Below are positions 29,752 through 40,401 of a DNA stretch of 64,000 nucleotides, piece by piece. Under the pieces are notes generated by a model. That model ran no database searches and was not told where the DNA came from. It worked only from the letters and a program-made list of their open reading frames with translations. Position numbers and translations under genes: made by a program. This DNA comes from Argopecten irradians (taxonomy: Eukaryota; Mollusca; Bivalvia; Pectinida; Pectinidae): NCBI RefSeq assembly GCF_041381155.1, contig NC_091134.1, positions 57,443,467 through 57,507,466 on the forward strand, in the 5' to 3' direction. Each line of letters opens with the position of its first letter. Position 1 is the stretch's first letter.

Positions 29752-32700
29752 ATGACAGACTTTAAAGAAGAGCAGAATAATGAAATAGAAGCGTTAGAGT
29801 CAATATACCCCGACGAAATTACGGGTATGTCATATGTTTTGAGTAAACACATTTGTCTACAAAGTTTAATGAGTCTACATGCACTGTATTTAGCAATAGT
29901 TGATGGCAATGGTTTAATTTGTGATGTACATACATTTTACGACTATATAGGTCTACTTTCGATTTGATTTGTCATTATGTATTTTTTTTTCATGGCTTTG
30001 TCAAAATTTGTGATGTACATACATTTGTAGATAAACAGTTTATCGTGTATACATGTAGCGGGTCATTACTTTCGATTTGTCTAGGCAAGCTAACCAGTCA
30101 AGCTGTTTTGTCCGTAGGTGTATTGTGTACCTGTGCTGTGACCTTTGTATTTCTCTATACTGTGGTAGTGTTTGTGTCGTGCATTCATTTCTCGTGAGAT
30201 GTCCTAAATGTGTGTCTGTGTTTTCTCTGTTGTGATTGGCTGCCTAGACTCGGGTATGGGGATAAATTCGGGGTAGTTCTAGTAGACTGGGCAGTCTGAT
30301 GGATTAAGTTCCTGCGTGCTGCCAGCTCCGCTACTAGGCTATAGGTGACTATTTTATATTTAGTAATTAGATGGGAATAAAACTGTAATAGATAATTAGG
30401 TACGGGAAAGGGGGCTGGTTATAATATGTGTGTGGATGTATGTGTGCATGATGTATGTTGTAAATAGTTACTGTTATAGTCATAATAAACTGTTCATTAT
30501 CGTCTAAACCCTGTAGTTTGTTCTTCCTCCTACCAACAGACAAGCATATTAAATAATACCCAACGAACCTGGGTTGCACTAGGGGCGCGCCGGGCGAAGT
30601 TTGACATCCTTTCAAACTGGGCCCGTCTCGCTCCTGTTACAAAAGTGGTGCTGTTTTTGACCAGAGCTTGTTCTGTTTGTAGGGGGAGAATATATATTTT
30701 GTAAATTTATAGCCAGTAGTTCAAGATGTCCATGTTTGGGAATAGCTTCAATAGCCTCGCATATAGTCTAGGATTACGCACGCCTAGGACACAGGGACCC
30801 GACAATATACAAAGCAATGATAACACCGGTTTTTTTTGGGGAGCCCACTACACCAGAACATCCAATTATAGTAGAACCCGTATATTATACACGGAGTGAT
30901 GAAAACATGTCCATAGAAATGTACAAATGTATGATAGTAGTTATAGCGAGGCTGGTTCTAACAATTGTAAAGAAGGTGTTGACTTATTATACATGTAATT
31001 ACAGAATCAGCTTCCAATGCAACAATTAGTAACATATAGAAAAAAGTGTCAACACATATACACTGTTAAGTATTATGGACAAAATAACACAACAGATATT
31101 GTGGAGTACACATCTCCACATACAGAACATGTGAGCATATAGTAACAAGAGGATGAGGACACATTCATCATTGGCAATGGGTGTACAATCGCAGGGCGGA
31201 ACTGGTCAAGTACCAGTGTACCCTGTGTACTTCGAACAGTATTGCAACCTATAAGGCGCCATTATCAGTTTACCTGGGACGCAGCGAAGGAGGGGGTTTG
31301 ATCCCCCTGAGGCCGGTTCCTAAGCGGGTTGCAGCATATAGCGGGAGTGTCCAGCGGAGGAGACACATTGCTGCTGGAACCGGTCCAAGGTTGATCAAGA
31401 CCTCCGGAGTGCGGGGAGGATGGGGATGAGGAGGGAAGGACCATAGCCACCACCGTGACATATGGACTAGGGAGGAGCCGAGATGGAAGCGCCGATTACA
31501 CTGGAGATCTACAATGTATACTGTACAGAACTATGGACTGTGTTAACGTGTTCTGTCTGTGAACGGAAAAGGAACATTATATTTTTGGTGTACATTTATT
31601 TTTCATGGTTCAATTATACAATTGTTAATTCTTAAAACTATTATGATAAAAGTTATCTTTATAACGTATTTACTTTGTAATTTATACATGTGTCTAAGAG
31701 TTTGTTTTTTGTATGCAAGATTTGTCACGGGATGTAACTTTTTGAAAGAAAGGGGGAGTGTAGCGGGGGACATTAATTTATATGTTTACTGTCTAGGCAA
31801 GCTAACCAGTCAAGCTGTTTTGTCCGTAGGTGTATTGTGTACCTGTGCTGTGACCTTTGTATTTCTCTATACTGTGGTAGTGTTTGTGTCGTGCATTCAT
31901 TTCTCGTGAGATGTCCTAAATGTGTGTCTGTGTTTTCTCTGTTGTGATTGGCTGCCTAGACTCGGGTATGGGGATAAATTCGGGGTAGTTCTAGTAGACT
32001 GGGCAGTCTGATGGATTAAGTTCCTGCGTGCTGCCAGCTCCGCTACTAGGCTATAGGTGACTATTTTATATTTAGTAATTAGATGGGAATAAAACTGTAA
32101 TAGATAATTAGGTACGGGAAAGGGGGCTGGTTATAATATGTGTGTGGATGTATGTGTGCATGATGTATGTTGTAAATAGTTACTGTTATAGTCATAATAA
32201 ACTGTTCATTATCGTCTAAACCCTGTAGTGTGTTCTTCCTCCTACCAACAGACAAGCATATTAAATAATACCCAACGAACCTGGGTTGCACTAGGGGCGC
32301 GCCGGGCGAAGTTTGACATCCTTTCAAACTGGGCCCGTCTCGCTCCTGTTACACATGTAATAGTCTAATTAACACAAAAAATAATATGAAATAATTTATT
32401 TTGCCTTTGGTACATACGCATTCAGTAGTTCATTCCATGGCGCAGTTCATTCCATATAGGATATTGTGGTACGGAATTTTTTCGGGATGCAATAAATTAT
32501 TTTTCATATTTTTAACTTGAAGTAAAATTAGAAGCTCAAACTTTTCAATGGTGGTATTGATGTAAAGTAAGTAACTTTTGTAACTGAAGAAAAATACTAA
32601 CTCGTCTGCTCCTGTTTTTAATAGTGAAAAAATACCATTTGTCAGCGGTGGAGCATCTTTAAATATGTTGGACACATTGATATAGATTAATAATAATATG

Positions 32701-35700
32701 AATCATGCATGGCATGTGAAGAGCAAAGCTCTACTTGTTTATTTTCTTTTCTATTTCAAGTAGAAGTCATAATTTCAAAAATAAAATGATGTACTTTGAA
32801 GTAGACCTATACTAGTAAGGGCACGAAATGCGAAGCACTTCTTAGATCACACAAACATGAAAGTATAAGAAAGAAAAAAAACAGTTTTCAAAATTCAATC
32901 CTACACTCTGAAAATTTCAGTTAGCGGCTGCCATTTTTTACCCTATGTATCCGTGTGAATGCGATACTTTGAAGTAATCTTGTTATAAAATCAAGCGATC
33001 CAAACACTCTTATGATCCGATCATCAGGCAGGAGCTTATAGTGCTGTAACAGGAGAGAAGAAAATGTAGCGACCAGACCGGGATTCGAACCCGGAACCCT
33101 CCGAACACTAGCCGAGTTCTCTACTGACTGAGCTACCTGGTCACCGATGATCGACCAAGTCCAATCCCGCTACACTCCTCGCTCCTTTCTCAAAGTCTTT
33201 GCCCTTAAAGACACACGAGACCCTTCCAAACACCATCACCATGGGTTATTTAGTTGGGCGCCAATTCTGTAACAGGAGAGGAGAAAATGTAGCGGCCAGA
33301 CTGGGATTTGAACCCGGGACCCTCTGAACACTAACCGAGTGTTCTACTGACTGAGCTACCTGGTCACCCAGGGGTTTTATTATCAGGCGGTACCCAGTAC
33401 TTTTTGCCGGTTGAACCTGGCTGTGGTACCGCTTGATTTGGGCTAAATTACATTGGATAGCATACAGATGGTATAGAAAAGTACCCCCTGAAATTGCAAT
33501 TGTACCGCCTTTCCTGGAAACCCCTATCACCGATGATCGACCCAGTTCAATCCGGCTACAGTGCTATCACTCTTTATTTGCAAGCCTTGAAGTAATTTGG
33601 ACCATGCAGCTTCCAATATAATCGGCTGACCAAAAACAGAAATTCCATTACAGAAATAAAATTTCTTTCTTCTCAAATAGGGGTTTGGAACAAGGATAGA
33701 GTGTGAATATATGTATAAAAATAAACAGAAAATTCTGCTCTGTTATTTCCATAAATTGCACATTTTAAAATTGCATAATTTATGGTTACTGAAACATCTG
33801 GCTGCGCCTTTTAAGGCCTTGCCTTCAGTCATGTTATACGATATAATAATTTTCTAGTATAATAAAAATTTTAGTTTCAACAGAACTCAAAGATTCAAAT
33901 TTGGACGTTGATTTTCTGTGTCCACGCAGTGCTACAGGCCTGGGGTGCCACGAATGTGAATCCTATGAATTCGCGCCATTTGTTGACGTGATGAAACGTC
34001 ATGATTCATTGTGCTCATCTACACTTGGTAGATATTTTGACTGCATTCCATAGCTTTTTTTAATTTCAAAAGTGTTATCATTATTCCTTTTAAAAAAATG
34101 TTTAATTACTCCTGTAAATGCATTTGCATTATTTAAATATATTTATTGTGGAAAGCAGTATCGAAGCAATGCACAAACCGGAACAGGTTAAACAAAAAAA
34201 AAAATTAGCCATCTATCCATGCAGTTCATAATTGATCTCAGTCATGTATTTTTGCTTACGTACATGTTACCGGAACAGAACTTCGAAAGAGCTTTGCTCT
34301 TATAAATTTAGGCAAAGTATATCTGAGAGCGCACTAATTAATCCATTCTTTCGTTTGTTGGTTTTTAATTGTTACCAAATAGAAAAATACCTGACCCAGC
34401 GATTGAGCTCTTATCAATGTTATGTGTTTTGTTCTTATTACTTATTGTGTGCATTGACTTACTGTACTGTCGAAACCATTTTTATAATGAATGAACTGAA
34501 TTACTGGCATGGAGTTTATAACAAGAAAAACAATATTTAGCATAAACTACTTCTACTTTCACTTTATGCAAAAATATGTGACTGGCAGTACATCATGTGA
34601 CATATTTTTGCATAAAGTGAAAGAAGAAGTCACTGACTGTGGCTAAAAAATGTTTCTTGCATTTAAGTTTTGATGTGAGATCTGCCAAGGGTTTCAGGGA
34701 GAGTATCGTACTGAATACTCTTGGCTAGCTAGTGAAGTTGCATTTATAGTCAATTTACATGGATTTTTGTTACTATCTAAATTCTCTTCTTACTCTGTGT
34801 AGTTACTGCATTTAAAAAAAAAAACAATGTTTAAAGAGGACACCTCCATTTCTGAGATGTTTTTTTCATCATCCATTATTTTCCTTTTACATTGCAGTAT
34901 TATCAATAGAACCTCATCATGTTTTTACTGTGGATATCAAGTCACAAGAAATAAGTGATCCCTACAACACAGATGAGGCACCAGAACCTACAGGTAAGTG
35001 CTTCTTCTGTTTATTAAAATATAAAGCTGGGATTGAATATGTAACAGAACATGTTGAGACCAGACCGGGCTCTGAACATCAACAGAATGCATTACTGGTG
35101 AAATACTTGATAACCTATATAGCTATGACTTACTGATAACCAAGTTCTGTTACACTCTTCCTCTTTGCTTTACCAAACACACAACAATTCACAAGTTTGC
35201 ATATCCCGTGCTTAGTCAATTGTACTTCCAATGCAGGGGTTGGCAAGCTTGTTCATTTTCTAACGAGAGAGGAGACAATGTTTTGTAGCCAGATCAAGGT
35301 TCAAGTCTGGGACCTCCGAGTACGATACTGTAGCTGGATGCTCTATCAATTAGTTACTTAGTTTAAATATAGCGATGATCGACCCTGTGCAATTCTGCTA
35401 AAATATATACTGTCTACTCTGTAACTAGTGTTGTTCTGATTAATCGATTTAGTCGATGTCTAGTCGTTTCTAACCAGAAATTGATTAATCAATCTTTGTT
35501 TATCATAATCGATCACAGTGACTCACGTTGGCAATATATAATGATAAGAATTTTGTGGATCATGACGTATATTTATTGCCAAGGAAGCTAGCATTTAATC
35601 TACATCTTCATTTTCCGATGTAAATGTGTGAAAGACGATTCCTGCTACAATATCAGGACATATGGATTTTCCCAGAAACAAAAGTGAAAGATTGGTAATT

Positions 35701-38700
35701 TGGTAGAAACGTCACTTGTTTGGAAGTGATGATCGATCATGAAAATGCAACTGATTCCCAGCAGTATCTATTCCCAGTGTTCTCAGTTAGCACACAAAAT
35801 TCTCCATTAATTCTTTACAATGTACCTTATATGCTATTATCAGGTTTTTAAAAGGACATGAACCTTTAAGTAATTTAAACTGTAAGTTTGACTAAAATAC
35901 ATATATCTATGGCATGTCAGATACCTTACTAATTAGAATATATCAATTATTATGCATATATTATTAATTATATGTCGATACTTTCGTGCGAAGTCCTTCC
36001 GTCCGTCTTTCGTCTTTTAACATTTCTTGTTACTGCTATTTCTCAGAAAGGGCTGAAGGGATCTTTCTCAAATTTCATAAGTAGGTTCCCCTAGGACCCT
36101 AGTTGTGCATATTGCATTTTGTGACAAATCAGTCAACAAGATGGCGGTAAGGCAGCCATCTTGGATTTTGATAGTTAAAGTTTGTTACCATTATTTCTCA
36201 GAAAGTACTGAAGGAAGGTCTCTCAAATTTCATGTCCAGGTTCCCCAAGGGCTTTAGTTTTGCATATTGCATTTTAGGACCTATCATTTAAGAAGTTCAT
36301 TTTGTATTTTGATAGTTGAAGTTTGTTACTGCTATTTCTCAGAAAGTACTAAAGTGATCTGTCTCAAATTTTATATGTAGTTTGTTTGAAAAAGTTTGAA
36401 AAGCGGAGAAAAGATCCCTCTTTCCCTTGTCAGACATTGATCATTCTTTGTTGGGGGCCAAGATCCATCTGAAATCTTTTGTAAGAATTGTATTTGAACC
36501 TGTTATAATTCTTTGATTCATTTAGTATTTTTTGTTGCCTATAGCTGAATGCACGCTGCAATTTTCTTATGTGGAGAACTATCCAGAAGAGCCACCAGTG
36601 TTTGAAATTACAGAATATGAAAACTTGGAGGAAGATCAAATTGAAACACTGAACAGTTTGATAACGGAAAATGTAAGTATATTACACATCAGTCACAACT
36701 CTGTAACCAGACATAAATAAAATCTAGGAAAAAAAATTTTCAGCTCAATAAGTTTAGCATGGCCACAAGTTAGATCACAGGCAAGGTTACATGTCAGATC
36801 TTTGGCAAAATATTGATAGTTATGATCTAATAATTGTTATTTTGTTGTAGATAAAGGGGAGCAACTCTAAAATTATTTTAGTAAGATCATAGCTGGTTTA
36901 GAAAATGAAATTTCCTCAGTTTGATAATTTTGCCTTATCTAGAAGTTACTGACAAGGTCAGATCATGAGCAAAGTCATTGGTCAGATCACTGGCAAAGCC
37001 ATGTGTCAGATCACTGACAAAGCCACGTGTCAGATCACTGGCAAAGCCATGTGTCAGATCACTGGCAAAGCCACGTGTCAGATCACTGACAAAGCCACGT
37101 GTCAGATCACTGACAAAGCCACGTGTCAGATCACTGGCAAAGCCATGTGTCAGATCACTGACAAAGCCACGTGTCAGATCACTGGCAAAGCCACGTGTCA
37201 GATCACTGGCAAAGCCATGTGTCAGATCACTGGCAAAGCCACGTGTCAGATCACTGACAAAGCCACGTGTCAGATCACTGACAAAGCCACGTGTCAGATC
37301 ACTGACAAATAGTGGTTTCTGATGTAGAAACTATTATCAGACTTCATTTTGCATATACAGTAAAACCCCGTTATATTGCCACCCGTTTTACCGCCAAACC
37401 CGCTTATCGCCATGAATTTATTCAGAACGGATTTCCCTCCATACAAATACACCCGTTATACCGCCAAACCCGCCTACCGCCATCCGCCATCACATTTGCG
37501 GAACAAATGATTAAAATAACACTATAATGACCTCATTAATATCGCCAAATTCTGTTGATAGGGACACATGTTTTTGTAAAGCTGCCGACTGACAGGTAAA
37601 CAGCTAAACACACACTATGGCCGCGTGTATGACCCTGTGTGCACGGTGAAATCAATTAACAATATGGGTACAACTTTGTTATAGTTTTACAGGTAGGTGT
37701 CGTAAGTTGTGGTGAATAAAACTCACTTCTGAACATGCATTTTACGTACTATTAACGTTAGTTATTTATTGACAAAAAGGAACCCACAAAGTTGTTTCTC
37801 GATATCGCCGTTCGTTTATATTGGACTATAAAATGCAACTAGCAATTTAAAGAGCGATAGAAATATTACGTACGTGCAGAAGAATCCGCTGTTTATAAGT
37901 AAGATCAAATCGTTGTCTGAGTGCCGTTTATTACCGGAGTACCTGTTTTGATATTTGCAGACATGTGCTTATGTGAGGTCACGATATACCGTCAAACTCG
38001 ATATATCGCCAAAATTTAGGAAAACAGAAGGTGGCGATATAACGGGGTTTTACTGTACATTGTATATACATGTACATGTATTTGATATTAATTTTATTCA
38101 AATGATGTAACGTTTTATGATACATATTAATTTTGACAGATTGAGGAATCTCTTGGAATGGTGATGATATTTACCATAGTCTCAGCTGTACAGGAAAAGC
38201 TCACAGAGATTGTTGAGGAATCAAGGAAGAAGCGGATAGAGGATGCAGAAGCAGCGAAAAAATTACTGGAAGAACAGGAAATGGTAAATTATATATATAT
38301 ATATATAAACTTTATTCTATAGGACAATATTATCTCTCATAATGACAACATTCATATATTTCTTTGAATTGTCTGGAATACTTGCAACAATCTATCATGT
38401 ATAAATTCAGAATAGCAGTTTTAATTGGTGTATTGAAAGTTTCACTATATGTTCCTTGTAAAAGTAATGACCATATATGTATGTCAGTTATTTCATGGTA
38501 CACTTTTTATGTGCAGAAAAAGTTTGAGGGAACCAGAGTTACAATAGAAACCTTCCTTGCATGGAAAGCTAAATTTGACGCAGAGATGAGTGAACAGAAA
38601 AGGCTGAAAAATCAGACAGTTGTAGGTCCTAAGGGTCTCACAGGTAGGCATTAATATTCTGTGTCTTTGTTTAGTGCTTAGATCTTTTGACCCAAGGTCA

Positions 38701-40258
38701 TTTGGAGCTTAGCTATATCATCAACATACAAACCTATTCATTGTTTTAAGCCCACCATTATCAGATGGTCCATCGTCCTTCATCTGTCCGTCCGTCCGTC
38801 CATTAACAATTAATTCTTGTTACCAAGCCCACCATTATCAGATGGTCCATCGTCCTTCATCTGTCCGTCCGTTCGTCCATTAACAATTAATTTTTGTTAC
38901 CACTATTTCTCAGAAAGCACTAAAGGGATCTTTTTCAAATTTGATATCTATGTTCCCCTTGGACCCGAGTTGTGCATACTTTATTTTGGGACCAATCTGT
39001 CAAAAGATGGCCACCAGGCAGCAATGTTGGATTTTAATACTTAAAAGTTTGTTACCGTATTTCTCAGAAAGTAATGAAGGGATCTTTCTCAAATATCATA
39101 TCTAGGTTCCCCTTGGATGCTTGTTATGCATATTACATTTTGGGACAGATCGGTCAACAAAGTTATTTTGATAATTAAAGTTTTGTTACGGTTATTTTCC
39201 AAAAAATACTGAAGGAATATGTCTCAAATTTAATACATAGGTTCCCCAAGGTTGTGCATATTGCATTTTGGAACCGATCAGTCAACAAGATGGCCGACTG
39301 GCCGCCATTTTGGATTTTGATAGTTAAAGATTGTTATTTTTCTGAAAGTACTTCAGGTATTTTTCTCAAATTTCATCTGCAGGTTTCTCTAGCGGCCAAG
39401 TTGTGCTTATTGGATTTTGGTATTGATGGGTCAACAAGATGACTGACCGGCTGCCATGTTGGATTTTGATAGTTAAATTTTAAAAAGTAGAGAAACGATC
39501 CGTCTGTCATTTGAATTTTGTCAGACATAGATAATTCTTTGGTGGGCGCCAAGATTCCTCTTGGATCTCTTGTTTAATAACTTTTTCACTTAAAATGTTA
39601 TTTGAAAATGCATTTCTTTCAATACTAGTTATCTGCAAGCATTGAACCAAAATTCTTTAATATTCTATAACATATTATTATGTGTATAATTTAGGAAAAG
39701 AGCTGTTCTTCACCGACGACACAATGAATGATTCTGATGTGAAGTTTCTTCAATCAGGTATGTTTTTTGTGTGTTTTTAAGACATTACCAGATAACATTT
39801 AAATTGTTGAAGTTTCAACAAAATTTAACAAAGGAACATTGTTTTCTCTGTCTATAATATAAGATTGTCTGAGATTTTACTATAGAATAATCAATCTTGT
39901 TCCCTCCTATCAAAAACTGTAAAACTAGATCTATCATGGAATAACATGTTTGGTTGATATCTACACCAAAGTATGTCAGCTGATTATACTTACCAACAAT
40001 CTTCTACTTTGATGGTTTTAGTTGTGTACATGTAATCCTCATTGATTTCAACACTGTGTAATTTTTGTTGGTTACTGACAGCTGCCGGCTTTCTGTCTAT
40101 AACTTAATAGAAAATATGTAAATAACAAGAAAAATATGATAAATTTTGTCATTACAGAGGAAGATACAGTAGAAGTTGATGAATCCTTGTTTCAAGACAT
40201 GGATGACCTTGACCTAGATGACAATGACCTTGACCTTGAAGATACAGCTGTTGATTAA
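29752..40258 (+). CDS. RWDD1: RWD domain-containing protein 1 (DFRP2)
   Basis: RWDD1 (DFRP2) binds and stabilises the GTPase DRG2 in the cytosol. I assembled seven exons: 29752-29824, 34898-34993, 36545-36672, 38140-38283, 38517-38643, 39695-39757 and 40158-40258. All introns are GT-AG, phases agree, and the product is 243 aa, equal to human RWDD1. The N-terminal RWD domain (about residues 8-115) starts [17 protein letters not shown] and carries the YPEEPP turn at 69-74. Then come [16 protein letters not shown], a charged helix rich in E/K (about 120-150), [17 protein letters not shown], and the acidic tail [15 protein letters not shown]. Introns carry an LTR element, two tRNA-bearing TRIMs, MITEs, a minisatellite and tandem-core elements, yet splice sites and reading frame are intact, so it looks functional. 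AATAAA lies 20 bp after the stop. Confidence 0.95.
30056..30640 (+). repeat. Left LTR
   Basis: From about 30084 on it matches the right LTR with very few differences. The first ~28 bp differ and resemble local sequence near 29950 (tactttcgatttg). Confidence 0.8.
31761..32352 (+). repeat. Right LTR
   Basis: Starts TAGCGGGGG after the purine tract and ends CTCCTGTTAC just before the ACATG duplication. Confidence 0.85.
32358..32663 (-). mobile_element. TTAA-type MITE copy, partial
   Basis: Reverse copy of the 40402-40760 element. It has the inner motif ctaattaacacaaaaaa at the left, then gcatcccgaaaa (as its inverse), and the terminal repeat gcggtggagcatctttaa at the right. The other end is interrupted by the LTR element: a short stretch before 30051 (gtttatcgtgtata) matches the expected continuation. 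Confidence 0.65.
33071..33142 (-). tRNA. tRNA-Thr-like (AGT) sequence inside the 3' LTR
   Basis: 72 nt that fold as a cloverleaf. Acceptor GACCAGG pairs with TCTGGTC (last pair G-T). The D-arm carries the A-box TAGCTCAGTCAGTAGAG. The anticodon arm has one mismatch and loop CTAGTGT (anticodon AGT after the conserved T). The T-arm CCGGG-TTCGAAT-CCCGG is perfect and contains the B-box. It is part of a mobile LTR, so a role in translation is unlikely. Confidence 0.6.
33294..33365 (-). tRNA. tRNA-Thr-like (AGT) sequence inside the 5' LTR
   Basis: Same 72-nt cloverleaf as the other LTR copy, with loop TTAGTGT and slightly weaker arms (T-loop TTCAAAT, T-stem one mismatch). The nested MITE lies just upstream of its acceptor stem. 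Confidence 0.55.
33369..33526. mobile_element. 158-bp MITE nested in the TRIM's LTR
   Basis: Imperfect terminal inverted repeats CAGGGGTTT...AGGCGGTAC and, inverted, TAGGGGTTT...AGGCGGTAC. Flanked by a 5-bp duplication TCACC (33364-33368 and 33527-33531). Removing it restores exact collinearity of the two LTRs, which dates it after the TRIM. Confidence 0.85.
34549..34632. repeat. Foldback hairpin
   Basis: Arms with ttcactttatgcaaaaatat and its exact inverse around a ~15-bp centre; outer bases cttcta / gaagaag also nearly pair. Confidence 0.75.
35040..35402 (-). mobile_element. Second, decayed copy of the tRNA-bearing TRIM
   Basis: Fossil. LTR-like block 35040-35154 starts TGTAACAG and ends GTTACA; a ~105-bp interior begins ctcttcctctttgctttac, like ctcctcgctcctttctc in the first copy. 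A second LTR-like block at about 35258-35402 carries gagagaggagacaatg, gttcaagtctgggacc and gcgatgatcgaccc. So the LTR-interior-LTR layout recurs at an independent site (RWDD1 intron 2). The tRNA-like parts are too diverged to fold cleanly. Ends uncertain; no target duplication seen. Confidence 0.65.
35983..36480 (-). mobile_element. Tandem-core element, family of copy B (partial)
   Basis: About three units of 150 bp with 'ctatttctcagaaag', 'caaatttcat' and 'ccatcttggattttgatag', all inverse to copy B. The right edge (ccaagatccatctgaaatctttt) corresponds to copy B's starting hairpin in decayed form. The other end hairpin is missing. Lies in RWDD1 intron 2. Confidence 0.75.
36961..37312 (+). 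repeat. 24-bp minisatellite in RWDD1 intron 3
   Basis: About 14 units of 24 bp based on CAAAGCCACGTGTCAGATCA with CACGTG/CATGTG and CTGA/CTGG variants. Because 24 is divisible by three, two frames stay open across it (about 115 codons each); these are artefacts. CACGTG is an E-box, so the array is also a multi-E-box tract. Confidence 0.9.
37358..38055. mobile_element. pogo/Tigger-like MITE, 698 bp
   Basis: Terminal inverted repeats CAGTAAAACCCCGTTATAT and its inverse, flanked by TA on both sides. A second inner repeat (cgccaaa..cgc / ggcgatat) is present. The 'CAGTAAAACC' ends with TA duplication are characteristic of the pogo/Tigger branch of Tc1/mariner. No transposase. Lies in RWDD1 intron 3. 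Confidence 0.85.
38747..39575 (-). mobile_element. Tandem-core element, family of copy B
   Basis: Reversed relative to 22783-24334. The hairpin end appears at the left (agcccaccattatcagatgg), duplicated together with ~77 bp (38749-38825 and 38827-38896, including tgtccgtccgt). The core is about four diverged ~150-bp units. The right edge gccaagattcctcttggatc + tcttgttt corresponds to the starting hairpin. Lies in RWDD1 intron 5. Confidence 0.75.
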
Positions 40259-40277
40259 TATTTTAGATGTTTTATAT

Positions 40278-40283
40278 AATAAA
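40278..40283 (+). terminator. RWDD1 polyadenylation signal
   Basis: AATAAA 20 bp after the RWDD1 stop codon; a short 3' UTR is implied. Cleavage site not known. Confidence 0.5.
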
Positions 40284-40401
40284 TTAAAAATTATTTGAAA
40301 TTACGTTTTTGTTGTAATGTTGGACCCCTTGTTGGTCTTAGTAAGCAATATAAAATTGCACTCACCTGGTAAAAAAGTTGTAGGGAATAATCAATCTTTT
40401 C

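Larger units (their letters stand above)
30056..32352 (+). mobile_element. Small LTR retrotransposon, non-autonomous or gutted, in RWDD1 intron 1
   Basis: Two direct repeats of about 585-592 bp flank about 1.1 kb. LTR ends read (TG)TAGCGGG and CTCCTGTTAC(A). A purine tract (aaagaaagggggag) precedes the right LTR, and a possible primer site (TGGTGCTG) follows the left one. Target duplication ACATG at 30051-30055 and 32353-32357. The interior shows no recognisable gag or pol, so it would need a helper; structurally it otherwise looks whole. The LTRs are almost identical except in their first ~30 bp, suggesting a fairly young insertion whose left edge was later altered. Inserted into a TTAA-type MITE copy. 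Confidence 0.85.
33045..33560 (-). mobile_element. TRIM (miniature LTR element) carrying a tRNA-Thr-like sequence in each LTR
   Basis: Fossil LTR-type element, minus orientation, structurally whole apart from a nested MITE. LTRs: 33268-33560 (130 bp once the 158-bp MITE and its 5-bp duplication are set aside) and 33045-33174 (130 bp). They begin TGTAGC and end CTCCTGTTACA. The interior is only 93 bp (33175-33267). Three bases after the upstream LTR is TTGGCGCCCAAC, a good match to a tRNA-Lys primer site; before the downstream LTR is the purine tract AGAAAGGAGCGAGGAG. The target duplication is 4-5 bp (plus-strand GTGC or AGTGC at both ends). The two LTRs differ at about 12 of 130 positions, so the copy is old. 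No coding capacity. Confidence 0.8.

Noticed and set aside
30367-30615. 82-codon minus frame, repeated at 32079-32327
   Set aside because: Same sequence in the two LTRs of one element; no protein features.
33071-33142. Genuine chromosomal tRNA-Thr gene
   Set aside because: The cloverleaf is good, but the sequence is embedded in an LTR-like repeat that occurs four times here in varying decay and lacks a pol III T-run terminator close after it on the minus strand.
36961-37312. CRISPR-like array
   Set aside because: Contiguous 24-bp tandem units without unique spacers, in an animal intron.
36965-37322. Two overlapping ~115-codon frames encoding short peptide repeats
   Set aside because: Produced by a 24-bp minisatellite inside an RWDD1 intron.
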